Shown here piece by piece: positions 1-8,690 of a stretch of 21,612 nt of DNA. Origin of the DNA: Cerioporus squamosus (taxonomy: Eukaryota > Basidiomycota > Agaricomycetes > Polyporales > Polyporaceae); assembly GCA_022592435.1 (NCBI GenBank), contig JABYQS010000464.1, positions 1 through 21,612 of the forward strand. Direction: 5' to 3'. Under the pieces are notes generated by a model, which was not told the DNA's origin, did not search any database, and saw nothing but the letters and a program-made list of their open reading frames with translations. The first letter of the stretch is position 1. Every line of letters starts with the position of its first letter. The translations under genes and the position numbers were made by a program.

Positions 1-2
1 CT

Positions 3-134
3 CGAGAGGTCGAACGCACGTTACTGGGCGAGTCCATTGGGCTGGCCATGGCATACAACGAGCGGAAGATGCATCTCATGGTGGAATGCGGAGAAGGCAG
101 GGGTGGTTGGGACGAGGATTCTTGGGCGGTCTGA
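3..134 (+). CDS. 3' end of an unidentified gene, cut by the window edge
   Basis: Frame 3 stays open from the first bases to a TGA at 132-134 and encodes about 43 residues. The composition is charged and mixed (it includes GLAMAYNERKMHLMVECGEG and ends DEDSWAV), which looks more like real protein than the other two frames. There is no start codon or upstream context in the window, so it could be the last exon of a gene running in from the left. I do not recognise a family. It could also be a chance open stretch. Confidence 0.35.
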   Translation, partial: REVERTLLGESIGLAMAYNERKMHLMVECGEGRGGWDEDSWAV

Positions 135-1160
135 CATGACCATGTCGAGCGGATGCTCGATCTATCAAGGCCGCGTTTCCCCTAGCCGCGCTCTCGCTCA
201 TGGGCTCTCCTCGAGAGGGACGCGTAGCCCGAGCGGCATCCTGCACGTATCCCAAGTGAGTACTGTTTAGTAGATCATTTAGAAGTAGTCAAATATCGGT
301 AATGAAAAGCTACGCACCTGTCGACTCTATATATGCGAGAGTACAATTGAGTATGTACACCAAGTTAGACATCGTGAAGTCGCGCTCTCGATTGTTGCGT
401 CATAAATGTCGGTGCGCCCACGTGATGGTCACCGGAAGTACAAGTACGCAGCTCTGAGAGCAATGGTTGCAAGTACTGCATCTTCTTTCCTACCATCACC
501 ATTGTTGACCACATACCATCCATGCCGCTCCGAGTCTGCCATCGCCGTTCGCCACGACGAACTCGTCGCTGCCCGGAGCGTCAACGACATGACCTGGCCT
601 GAGCAGAGACCATTTCCCCGCTGTACCTTGCTCTACCGCTGAGTGATCCCTTGGCTCTCCAACTCCTACTTCAGCTTGTGCCATCGATAACGTTCAACCA
701 GCTGATCTCCCTAGACTGATTTAAGGGGCAGATTTCTCCCGACTTATGGCCCCAGGAGCTTCCCTGCCAGTGGTACCATGCATATATGCGTGGTAAGTGT
801 TTCTGCCATTTATTTCATGCCTCTCCACATATGCGCCTTTCCGAGACCTACGAGGTCTCCTCGTCCCGAACGCGTCCTCCTCGCGTCAGCCTGAGCGTCA
901 TATCAATGGACGCGAACGACACGTGCCATTCACGGGACCGTGAACTCGGCCATTGTTCCCCAAATCTGGTGAAACCGAACCATGGTTCTCGAGGACGTTC
1001 AGGTCGTCGTGCACGCGTTGCCTCGTCCTCCGCTCGGACAAGCACCCCCTCTTGATGCTCAGCTTCTGCTCTAACTTATGACTTCGTTCTTCTCTTAACG
1101 CTTTCACTCTCAGTGCTCCATCCTTTGTTACGTTCCCCGGACACAAGCCGTATAATCGAG
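135..1160. other. Intergenic stretch upstream of the first paralogue
   Basis: About 1 kb with only short, unconvincing open frames on both strands. It presumably holds the 3' flank of the left-edge gene and the promoter of the gene starting at 1161. There is a short AT-rich palindromic patch around 777-792 (catgcatatatgcg). I see no RNA gene, transposon terminus or convincing TATA box at a sensible distance from 1161. Confidence 0.5.
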
Positions 1161-4100
1161 ATGAGTGACGGTTCCTCGTGAGTCTTCCTTTGTTCTCCCG
1201 GTCCCTCGACCTCCTCGCCTCATCAGTATCTCTGCAGGAGCAGCAGGGAGACTTCCCCGGTGCGTCTCCTACAGGATAGGCTGGCATACGAACGCGCCTT
1301 GACATGTTTCGCAGAGGCGTTATCGGCCGCACTCTCCAGGTTCAGATGCTGGTAGTGTAGCCCCCAGCCCGTGGCAGGGTTCGTCCAGCACGCTTCATCC
1401 GTCTTCGTTTCAGTCTCCCGACCCGTCTCCCGCCCCACTTCTGCGGCAGCCGGTGGGTTTCGGCGCTAGTTCCAATGCTCCATCCTATCATGCATCCCAT
1501 TCCTCTCCCTCCCCTCATGACTACCATCCATCGCGAGACGTCTCCAATGAGGATTACACGCATGCGCAGAGAGGTAGATCCTCCAAGGGAAAGGAGAGGG
1601 AGAGGTCGTCACATCAGAAGTCGAAAGATATCGCGCGGAAAGGAAAGGAGAGGGACAAAGGAACAGTCACTCAAACGGCGGTTTACGCCTCTCTTCCCCA
1701 TTCACAACCTCCGCCTGCTCAATTCCCTCCCGACGCTCACAAGAAGAAAGCCTTCCGCATCAACGCCTACGCGAACGATCCCGGTGCAGGAGGCACACCC
1801 TATAACACGAATAGTGGCCCGTACGGCGCAGCCTACCGAGCTGACGTCGGTCCTCCGCCAGCGAGTAACACTCGTCCACCATTTACTTCTTCCCAGCCCA
1901 GCCACCACCGCGCGCTACCACAAGTCCCTTCGGATCCGAACCTCCAACCTAGATCGTCATACTATCGTCACGACTACGAGAAGACACGCGAGAGTGCCCC
2001 CGCTAATCGCGCGAAGCAAGCAGCAGCAGCATCCGCAAACGCGGCACCTCCGTCTCACTTATCCACACCACATCACAGCGACACCCATTCTCGTTATACT
2101 ACCCCCGCACATAATCCAGACGGCCACGATCGCCGTCCACGTTCTAGCAAGACCAAGGATACCCATATGTACCCCGCTGACTACCCTTATACCGCTCCTC
2201 AACCACACTACGGCGACACCCATGACTCCTTCCAGTCTGACTACTTCGATGCAGGCTACTCTCAGCCGCACTATGCTGACGCTGCGTACCAGCCTGTTCA
2301 GACTCCTGCCACACAGACGCCCTCTCATGCGCCTCCACGAGAGAAACGACACAAGTCGCGATCCCATCGTCATCAGCACTCGTCCACACCCGTTCAAGTG
2401 CCTCAACCGCATCAGCTGCCTCCTCCCCAAGGGGATGGCGCGCAGGCTTCTGTCCGGGTATGTCGCGTCCTGACGCTGTTGATCGAGGACAAGCGGAGCG
2501 GAGACGGAGACGGAGAGAACATGTTGACTGAAGTCCGGGTCCCGCTCAAGCAAGTCGACGGCGGCGATGTGGGCTACTGGGTCGATGCGCAGGATGTGAC
2601 CGAAGAGCTCCAGAAAGGACCCTCTAGGATCGATGGTGAGCGCTGTTTACAAGCGCATCCGTGTCGCACGTATTGATCTGAGTTCTAGGACGCGCGAAGG
2701 TCTACACGCTGAGGGGGAAGTACAAGCAATACTTCTTGAGAATCTCTGCGGATGGCGAGCAAGTTTGCCAATCTGCGAACCTCAAAGTCGCGCCGGACAG
2801 GACCCTGGAAATCTTCATTGAAGATGTATGTCAAAAGTCTTGTACCATCACATCCATTGACCGTCGTGCTTTTCTAGAATCCTCCGCCTGTTGGGATGCC
2901 CGTTGCACCTCCTACCCCTCCACCTCAGTTCGAGCGCGGGCTCCTGACTCCGATCACCGACCCTATGACTACTCCCTCCCCAGCGCCGGCGCCGATGTCG
3001 CTGCCAGGGCACAAACGGGCCAGTCACTCGAGTCTGTTCAGCAGCGATGACTACCCGTCGCCCGCAGCGGACGAGCAGAAGTTTGATCACGGGGCGATCG
3101 CATCGGCGTCCAAGCAGAAGAAGCGCCCCCGTTCGTCAAGCATCCAGTCCGTTCAGTCCACCCGATCGTATACCTCGGAAGGCTATTCTCGGGCGCAGCC
3201 GCATGACGTGTTCTCTCCTCCTTTCACGAGCAGACCTTCGTCATCACGACAGTCTACGCAGTCCAGAACTCCTTCGCGATCCTCCCCGCCTCCCCAGCCT
3301 CACCCTCCAGAACCCGCGCCGATGTCGCCCATACTAGCCCCTTCTCAACGGTCTACTCCTCAGCCAACGCATGTACCGTCGCAGCCCGCGCCGCAGTTAG
3401 AGTCGCAGATCCCTCGCGCGTCTTCGCCACGGCGCGTGTCGTCATCTTCCACGTCTCGTCCGTCGCCGCAGAAGAAGACGAAGTTGGCAGCGCCGCAGAT
3501 GCCGTCGCACACAGAGCATTCCGTGTCCCCGGGACCAAGCCAACCGGGTTCCTATCCACTGAGTCACTCGCGGACGTCTTCAAAGTCCAACGAATCCCCT
3601 GTGACGGGATTCTCTTCAGGATTCACGCCTTCGGCAGCAGGCTTCACGTCCTCCACAACCGCAGCTGGATTTGCGTCATCCTCTTCGGGCTTCGGGACCT
3701 CTACGACGGGTTTTGGCGCTTCCGCAGGGTTTGGCTCTTCAACGACTGGCTTTGCTGCCTACGCCAACCTGGACACGAAGCCCTCTACAGCCCGGTCTAC
3801 ATCTTCATCCAGCGCCTTCGCTCGATACGATGCTGGGCCGTTCAGTCTTACTACGACTCAATCGCAATCGAACGACACCGTCGCGTCCCCAACCAACCTC
3901 GCGCTACCCTCGGCCTCGACCCAGATCAGTCTGCCCAGTGTATCTACGCTCTCCTCTGTCTCGACGATGGCCCCAATGCCCACGACGATTCCGCCCTCAG
4001 CTATGACCGTCACGCCCACACTCTCTGGACAGCCGTCGTCAGACATGGACAACATCGTTGGACGATACGTCCGCTCGATCATCGACAAGGAGCCGGACTG

Positions 4101-4476
4101 GGCCGCGTTCGTCGAGCACCGCAAGCAGATGCTCACGATGCGCGAGCAGCTGCCTCACTACAAGTACGTGCAGGGCGTGTTCGACCGCTTCGTGGGCAAG
4201 GCGACACCTCCGGACCTCGAGGGCGCAGGGGGCGTCGTCATCACAAAGGCGCAGGTTATGCGTGCCTTCAACCTCCCGCTGGCGTGGGGCGAGCGTTGCA
4301 CGGAGACGATCGTGCTCACTGCGCTGTATGGGCCGGAGGGGACGCGGGGCGAGGACCCGAGGGTGATGCAGATGCTGGACGAGAAGCCTGCGATCACGCC
4401 GAAGATGACTGCGGAGAAGTATCTGACGCTGCTGAGGGAAGTTCATGGACAGTGGACGATCAACAACCCTGATTAG
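1161..4476 (+). CDS. Large disordered protein with two conserved blocks, family not recognised (paralogue A)
   Basis: Six exons are proposed: 1161-1177, 1238-1259, 1315-1356, 1414-2635, 2689-2825 and 2878-4476, giving 1012 residues. The ATG at 1161 was chosen because three short introns then join in phase to the long frame. The third donor (1357) is the weakest choice. Residues 1-370 are low-complexity, rich in Ser/Pro/His/Gln, with basic KGKERER-type clusters that could be nuclear localisation signals. Block A (about 372-480) is a compact segment split by two introns and ending EIFIED. A long Ser/Pro-rich linker follows, including Gly-Phe repeats at about 723-774. Block B (about 871-1012) is predicted helical and contains DRFVG, TPPDLE, QVMRAFNLPL and LTALYGP. 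Blocks A and B recur in the paralogue at 6851. No enzyme motif, signal peptide or membrane segment is visible. A nuclear or scaffold role is only an inference from composition. Confidence 0.85.
3604..3759 (+). repeat. Gly-Phe/Ser-Thr repeats coding within paralogue A
   Basis: This part of the coding sequence encodes about nine GF dipeptides spaced by short Ser/Thr/Ala runs (for example TGFSSGF, AGFTSSTTAAGF, GFGTSTTGFGASAGF). The pattern resembles the FG repeats of nucleoporins and other phase-separating proteins. The corresponding region is absent from the shorter paralogue. It may have expanded by slippage of a coding microsatellite-like unit. Confidence 0.7.
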
Positions 4477-4650
4477 ACAGCTGGTGGTTGCATCTTCTCG
4501 GTATGTGTTATACAGCGATGTCTTATGCGCCTCAACTCATCACCGTCCCGGATCGATACAGTAGGAGTTATTCGTTCTTGTAACGCAGGCGTTTGTTGTA
4601 TTATTGGATAGCTCCCTCAGGGTTACGACAACGGAGTGCTACGTTCCTCG
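4477..4650. other. Intergenic gap: 3' flank of paralogue A and 5' flank of the dioxygenase gene
   Basis: This short gap follows the TAG at 4474-4476 and precedes the ATG at 4651 of the dioxygenase gene. No gene or recognisable promoter element is visible. Confidence 0.4.
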
Positions 4651-6354
4651 ATGTTTCGCCGAGGCCCAGTCAGTGAACGGCGTTCGAAGGTTTGTCAAGA
4701 GCCGTGGGACGTCCCAGGAGAGGTCATATGGCTCTCCACGGACCGTGCCCCGGACAGCGATTTCAAGAATTCCACCCCAACCCGCCTCACTCTGACGCCT
4801 TCCATCTGAAGCCTTCCAGCACTATCATCCACGCACGTCCATCCGATGGCCATCACAGTACAAGTATCTGGATCCTGGGCCGCGCGAGCATTTCTTGCAG
4901 TATGGATGGGTCAAGATTCCCAACGCAGTCAAGGAGGAGTACCTGAAGGCGTTCACCGAGAACGTGTGGATCAGGCTGGGGTACGATCCGGAGGATAAGT
5001 CGACGTGGACGAGCGAGAAGGTACGCGTTGAGAGTCTGTCTCGTTGAGTGGATGGTGACAGAGGCGTTCATGACCCAGATTCACATGCCACGCCATCGCG
5101 AGGTGCCGACGAAAGACTTCATGCCCCGAGCCTGGGGTGCGATGTGTGCGCAGTATCACGCCGATGTGAAGTTTGCCGGGAGGTAACTGAGGGGTGTACA
5201 GGCGAGCTGCTCGGTGGGGAGGATCGGGTTGACCCGACCCTCTTCGAGAGCTGCGGCGACAGTCTGATCGTTAACCTCGGATCGGAAGACTGGATCGATG
5301 TAAGCTTGTTCTGCATTCGTATGTGGATGTTTTTGTTGAAGAGCGAGCGCAGAAAGTGATTGAACCGAAGGTCCTTGGAAACTGGCATATGTGCGTTGGT
5401 TCCAACTCATCCTGTCTGGTTTGTAGCGCTCATTCATACATTACCAGTGACGGCGACTGGTGGGAATCGGCAGTAGGATCACAAGCGGCGCAGCTCACGA
5501 TCATAATATGCGCAGGTTCACGCACTTCCTGGACTCCGGAGAGCAGGGGCTGACGGTGATAGTGCTCTTCAATGATATCAAACCCGGAGCTGGAGGGACC
5601 TACATCGCTCCCGATGGTATCAAGAACGTCGTTCAATGGTGCGAATCGAGCTTTTCTCATGTCGCTTCTAGCGGGACTCACGAGGAGACCGTTGTCCCCT
5701 AGGCTATATGAACATCCTGATGGCGCAAGCGACATGCCGCAGGATCCTGACGGGAGCCGTTCCATCTGCTCCATCCAGAAGTGCAAGAACTTTGTGGAGG
5801 TCAGTATGCAATACCCATGAGGGCATTCAGCGACTGATGCCTTCGTGTAGCTCACGGGAACGGCGGGAGATGTAATCCTCTTGCACCCGTTCATGGTAGG
5901 AAATGCCGTCCCTACCTCCGGAGTTCGCACTGTATGTAATGATTTTCTGTTCGTGCAGCCTCACTCCGCCTCGAAAAACCACTTGCGAATCCCTCGCTTC
6001 ATCACAAACCATCCGGTTACACTCAAGGACCCGCTGAACCTGAATCGGAGCGATCCTGCCGACTATGTGAGTGTGTTGCATAGGCCCAAATTTCCTTCAT
6101 TCGGCTTATGTCGTGTATCGCAACAGTCACTCGTAGAGCTGAAGATCCTGCGGACTCTCGGAGTACACTCCCTGCCAGACTGGAAGATCACCGCACCTCG
6201 CAGACGGTTCACGCCCAGGACCCGAGCCGGCAAGGACGAGATGATTAGGGCGGAAGTAGAGCGCATGAAGGCGCATGCGCTCAAAACTGGCGACACCGTC
6301 GATAGCATGCACATCAACGGCCCGGTACCATACCAGGTCGTCGCGTCCAGCTGA
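4651..6354 (+). pseudogene. PhyH-type 2-oxoglutarate/Fe(II) dioxygenase gene, 5' end frameshifted
   Basis: The product belongs to the phytanoyl-CoA dioxygenase-like family, which hydroxylates using Fe(II) and 2-oxoglutarate; the substrate is unknown. From 4805 on, exons 4805-5020, 5079-5145, 5202-5299, 5353-5390, 5448-5459, 5516-5638, 5703-5799, 5851-5895, 5959-6066 and 6127-6354 join cleanly in frame. The HxD iron motif is NWHIDGDW, spliced across three exons. The distal His lies in GDVILLHPFMPHSASKN, followed by an Arg-rich LRIPR for 2-oxoglutarate. The 5' end is damaged. The frame from ATG 4651 (EPWDVPGEVIWLSTD) shifts near 4767, and a second shift coincides with a 14-bp duplication at 4791-4818, so all three frames are used before RWPSQYKYLDPG. 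No intron I could find repairs this. An unrecognised alternative first exon is the main other explanation. Confidence 0.75.
4791..4818 (+). repeat. 14-bp tandem duplication in the dioxygenase coding sequence
   Basis: Two adjacent copies, TCTGACGCCTTCCA at 4791-4804 and TCTGAAGCCTTCCA at 4805-4818, differ at one base. Fourteen is not a multiple of three, so the duplication moves the reading frame. The first copy encodes SDAF in the frame of the preceding HPNPPH, and the second encodes SEAF in the frame of the following QHYHPRTS. Confidence 0.75.
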
Positions 6355-6850
6355 GTTATCAGGGAAAATGTCGGATTCTATGATGGTTTCATGCTATTCG
6401 TGACCACATCTGACACACCGCGTTCGGCATCGGGGTCCCAGTGTGGCTTGACGGGCTATAGATCGCGCGACAAGCTACACTCGGAGGCAAGGGGCATGCA
6501 GAGGTTGTACGTACCCTGTTACCTGTATGAGCCTTGGCACTGTCACCTCCGGGATTATCTTGGGAGGAGTGAGCGTTGTCGCCATTGTCGTCCATATCGG
6601 GCAGTCTTCTCTGGACCGCAGACATCACTGGTACGAGGGCGCGCTCTCCCTTCATTGTTCTACGCTTCGGGTGGATAATGGTAGGCCGCCCTTGCTCCTC
6701 CTCTAGCGTGTCCTTCACGAAGATGTCATGGCGGTGAGTAGCTACTCGTCGATGCTATACGTTTGACTGCGATCGTAAACCGATTTTACATGTCACCGTT
6801 GCTCTGCGCGTTATAAAAACGCAGTCTGAAGTCGAAGCCTCCCAAGTACG
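6355..6850. other. Intergenic region upstream of paralogue B
   Basis: This is the 3' flank of the dioxygenase gene and the promoter of the gene at 6851. Open frames on both strands are short and have no recognisable motifs. The only element I can support is the TATA box near its right end. Confidence 0.45.
6812..6818 (+). promoter_or_regulatory. TATA box of paralogue B
   Basis: TATAAAA lies 33 bp before the ATG at 6851. This fits a TATA-driven promoter with a very short 5' leader and supports that start codon. Confidence 0.5.
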
Positions 6851-8301
6851 ATGGACCGTCGACACTGTATAGATCCCCATCAGCCGCCTCTCACGTTCCA
6901 AACCTGTGAGTAGTATATATCTTCCCGTTGTGCTGCCTGCTGACCCGTTACAGGGCCACTGCAGTCGAGACGCACCAATGTGACGATTGCCGCGCCGCCT
7001 CTGGCTACGACCGTGCCATCATCCAGTAAACTGTCGATACTGCGGAAGGCCACCTGGCCTAGCACCGCGCCTTCCCGAACCACTATTCCAGAATCGCGCC
7101 GGCATCGGACGGACAACCGTATCGACCAACTGGCGATATACAAGTCGAAGGTGACCCCGCGTCATGCTCGACTTCCCCGGCGCCGGGCAGCGTCTCTGTA
7201 CACCCTCATTTATCGCCCCCTAACTCTGGTCATCGAGGATCGGCGTCACAGTGGCATGGGGACTTTGTCGACTGAAGTCCGAGTGCTTCTGAAGGAAGCC
7301 TGCGACGAAACGAGATATTGGGTTGACACTCAGATGTTAGCAGAGGAGCTCCAGAAGGGGCACTCCAGGATTTCCGGTGAGCATCGCCCCGCTGTCTTCC
7401 CCTACTCGTTGGCCAGTTCTAAGCTCGGTGTAGGTCCTGCGAGTGTATACGTGCTCAACGGTACCCTCCAAGATGTCTTCCTGCGCGTCTCGCTCTATGG
7501 GGAGTGCGTCTGTCAGTCGGTCAGCCTCGAAGTACCAGCGGATTTGACGTTGCATATCTATATCGAACTCGTGAGCATCCACCTTTATAGCGCATACACG
7601 AACGGTTCCTGACGACGTGGCAGTTTGCTTCTGCCTTTGCATCACCTCCTGCTTCTCCTCAGAAGTCATGCAGATCCTTGTGTTCGTCTCCATCACCATC
7701 AGAGATAGGCAGCACGTCCCTACGTCCAGTCTGCGTGTCTTCCATGGCCGCCCCTCTCAAGTCCCCTTTCAAACCATCTCTCACCACTCCAATCCGCCCT
7801 AACACTTCGACGAGGCTTGACGTCCGATTACCTGCGGCGTTCCTATATCGACCGCCCTCGGCCCTTGACGTTTCTGTCGGGCGTTATATCCGCTCTATGA
7901 TCGACCGAGAGCCCGAGTGGACCACATTCGTGGAGAACCGCAAATGTGCGCTAACGTCTCGCGAGCAGCTTTGGCAGTACCGCTATGTGCAGAGCGTACT
8001 CAATCGCTTTGTTGGTCAGACCACTCCGCCGGATCTCGAGTTCGAGGGCAGGAACGCTGTATCGATTACGAAGATTCAGGTCATGCGCGCGTTCAACCTG
8101 CCGCTTTCGTGGGAAGAGCAGTGTGCGGAGGTACTGGCGTTGACGGCGCTTTATGGACCTGGTGGCGCGAGGGGAGAAAGTCCGAGAGTGGTCAAGGCGT
8201 TGGACGAGCCACCCGCAGTTACCTCGAAGTTCACAACTGAGAGATACCTGCGATTGTTGAGGGAGGTGCACAGACGCTGGACGATGAATGATTCGAGCTG
8301 A
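6851..8301 (+). CDS. Shorter paralogue of the first gene, family not recognised (paralogue B)
   Basis: Four exons, 6851-6905, 6954-7376, 7434-7570 and 7624-8301, encode 430 residues. Block A (about 105-205) and block B (about 287-430) match those of the gene at 1161. Block B is roughly two thirds identical by eye, sharing EPxW, TPPDLE, QVMRAFNLPL, LTALYGP and LLREVH. The introns flanking the 137-nt exon have the same positions and phases (1 and 0) in both genes, and that exon is 137 nt in both. The long Ser/Pro linker and the Gly-Phe repeats are missing. The N terminus is short and basic. The ATG at 6851 was chosen because its exon splices in phase and follows a TATA box. Function is unknown; this is a tandem duplicate with the dioxygenase gene between the copies. 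Confidence 0.8.
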
Positions 8302-8690
8302 CCTGGTGGACTGATACACAGTTTCGCGATACTTACCAGACTTCCAATGCGTACTTCGACTTCGAAGTCTACACGGATGGACTTCGAAGATATTCATACG
8401 CTTTCTCGCCTAATCAGCGTTGGTGTTGATCCTAGGACCGATTGAACTTGACCGCGCTTGGAGCACTGCCGCAATGCAGTACGTTCTAGAAGCTGGGGTG
8501 ACGCTGCGGACGATGTCAAAACCCTCCGCGAGCCTCGAGGATCGCGCCAGTCCAAGGGGGCGATGCCCTGACTTCTCCATATCAAGCCATCGCGTCGCTT
8601 GCGAGAGCTTCCACTCCTCTCCGCCTTTACGAACGGTATGTTCCCAGCGACATATCTTCATGCACTCTCACTGAGCATAACCCAGGTACC
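8302..8690. other. Intergenic region between paralogue B and the HET gene
   Basis: No gene is seen. Two copies of an ACTTCGAAG core lie close together, one forming a perfect 12-bp palindrome, GACTTCGAAGTC, at 8358-8369, and the other at 8381-8389. They could be a paired factor site or chance. No clear TATA box precedes the HET start. Confidence 0.4.

Noticed and set aside
777..791. An AT-rich palindrome as a regulatory site
   Set aside because: It is short and lies far from the start at 1161, with no second copy or supporting context.
1475..2473. A 332-codon frame overlapping the first paralogue
   Set aside because: It is an out-of-frame reading of the same low-complexity exon, rich in Arg/Thr/Ile, with no link to the conserved blocks or the introns.
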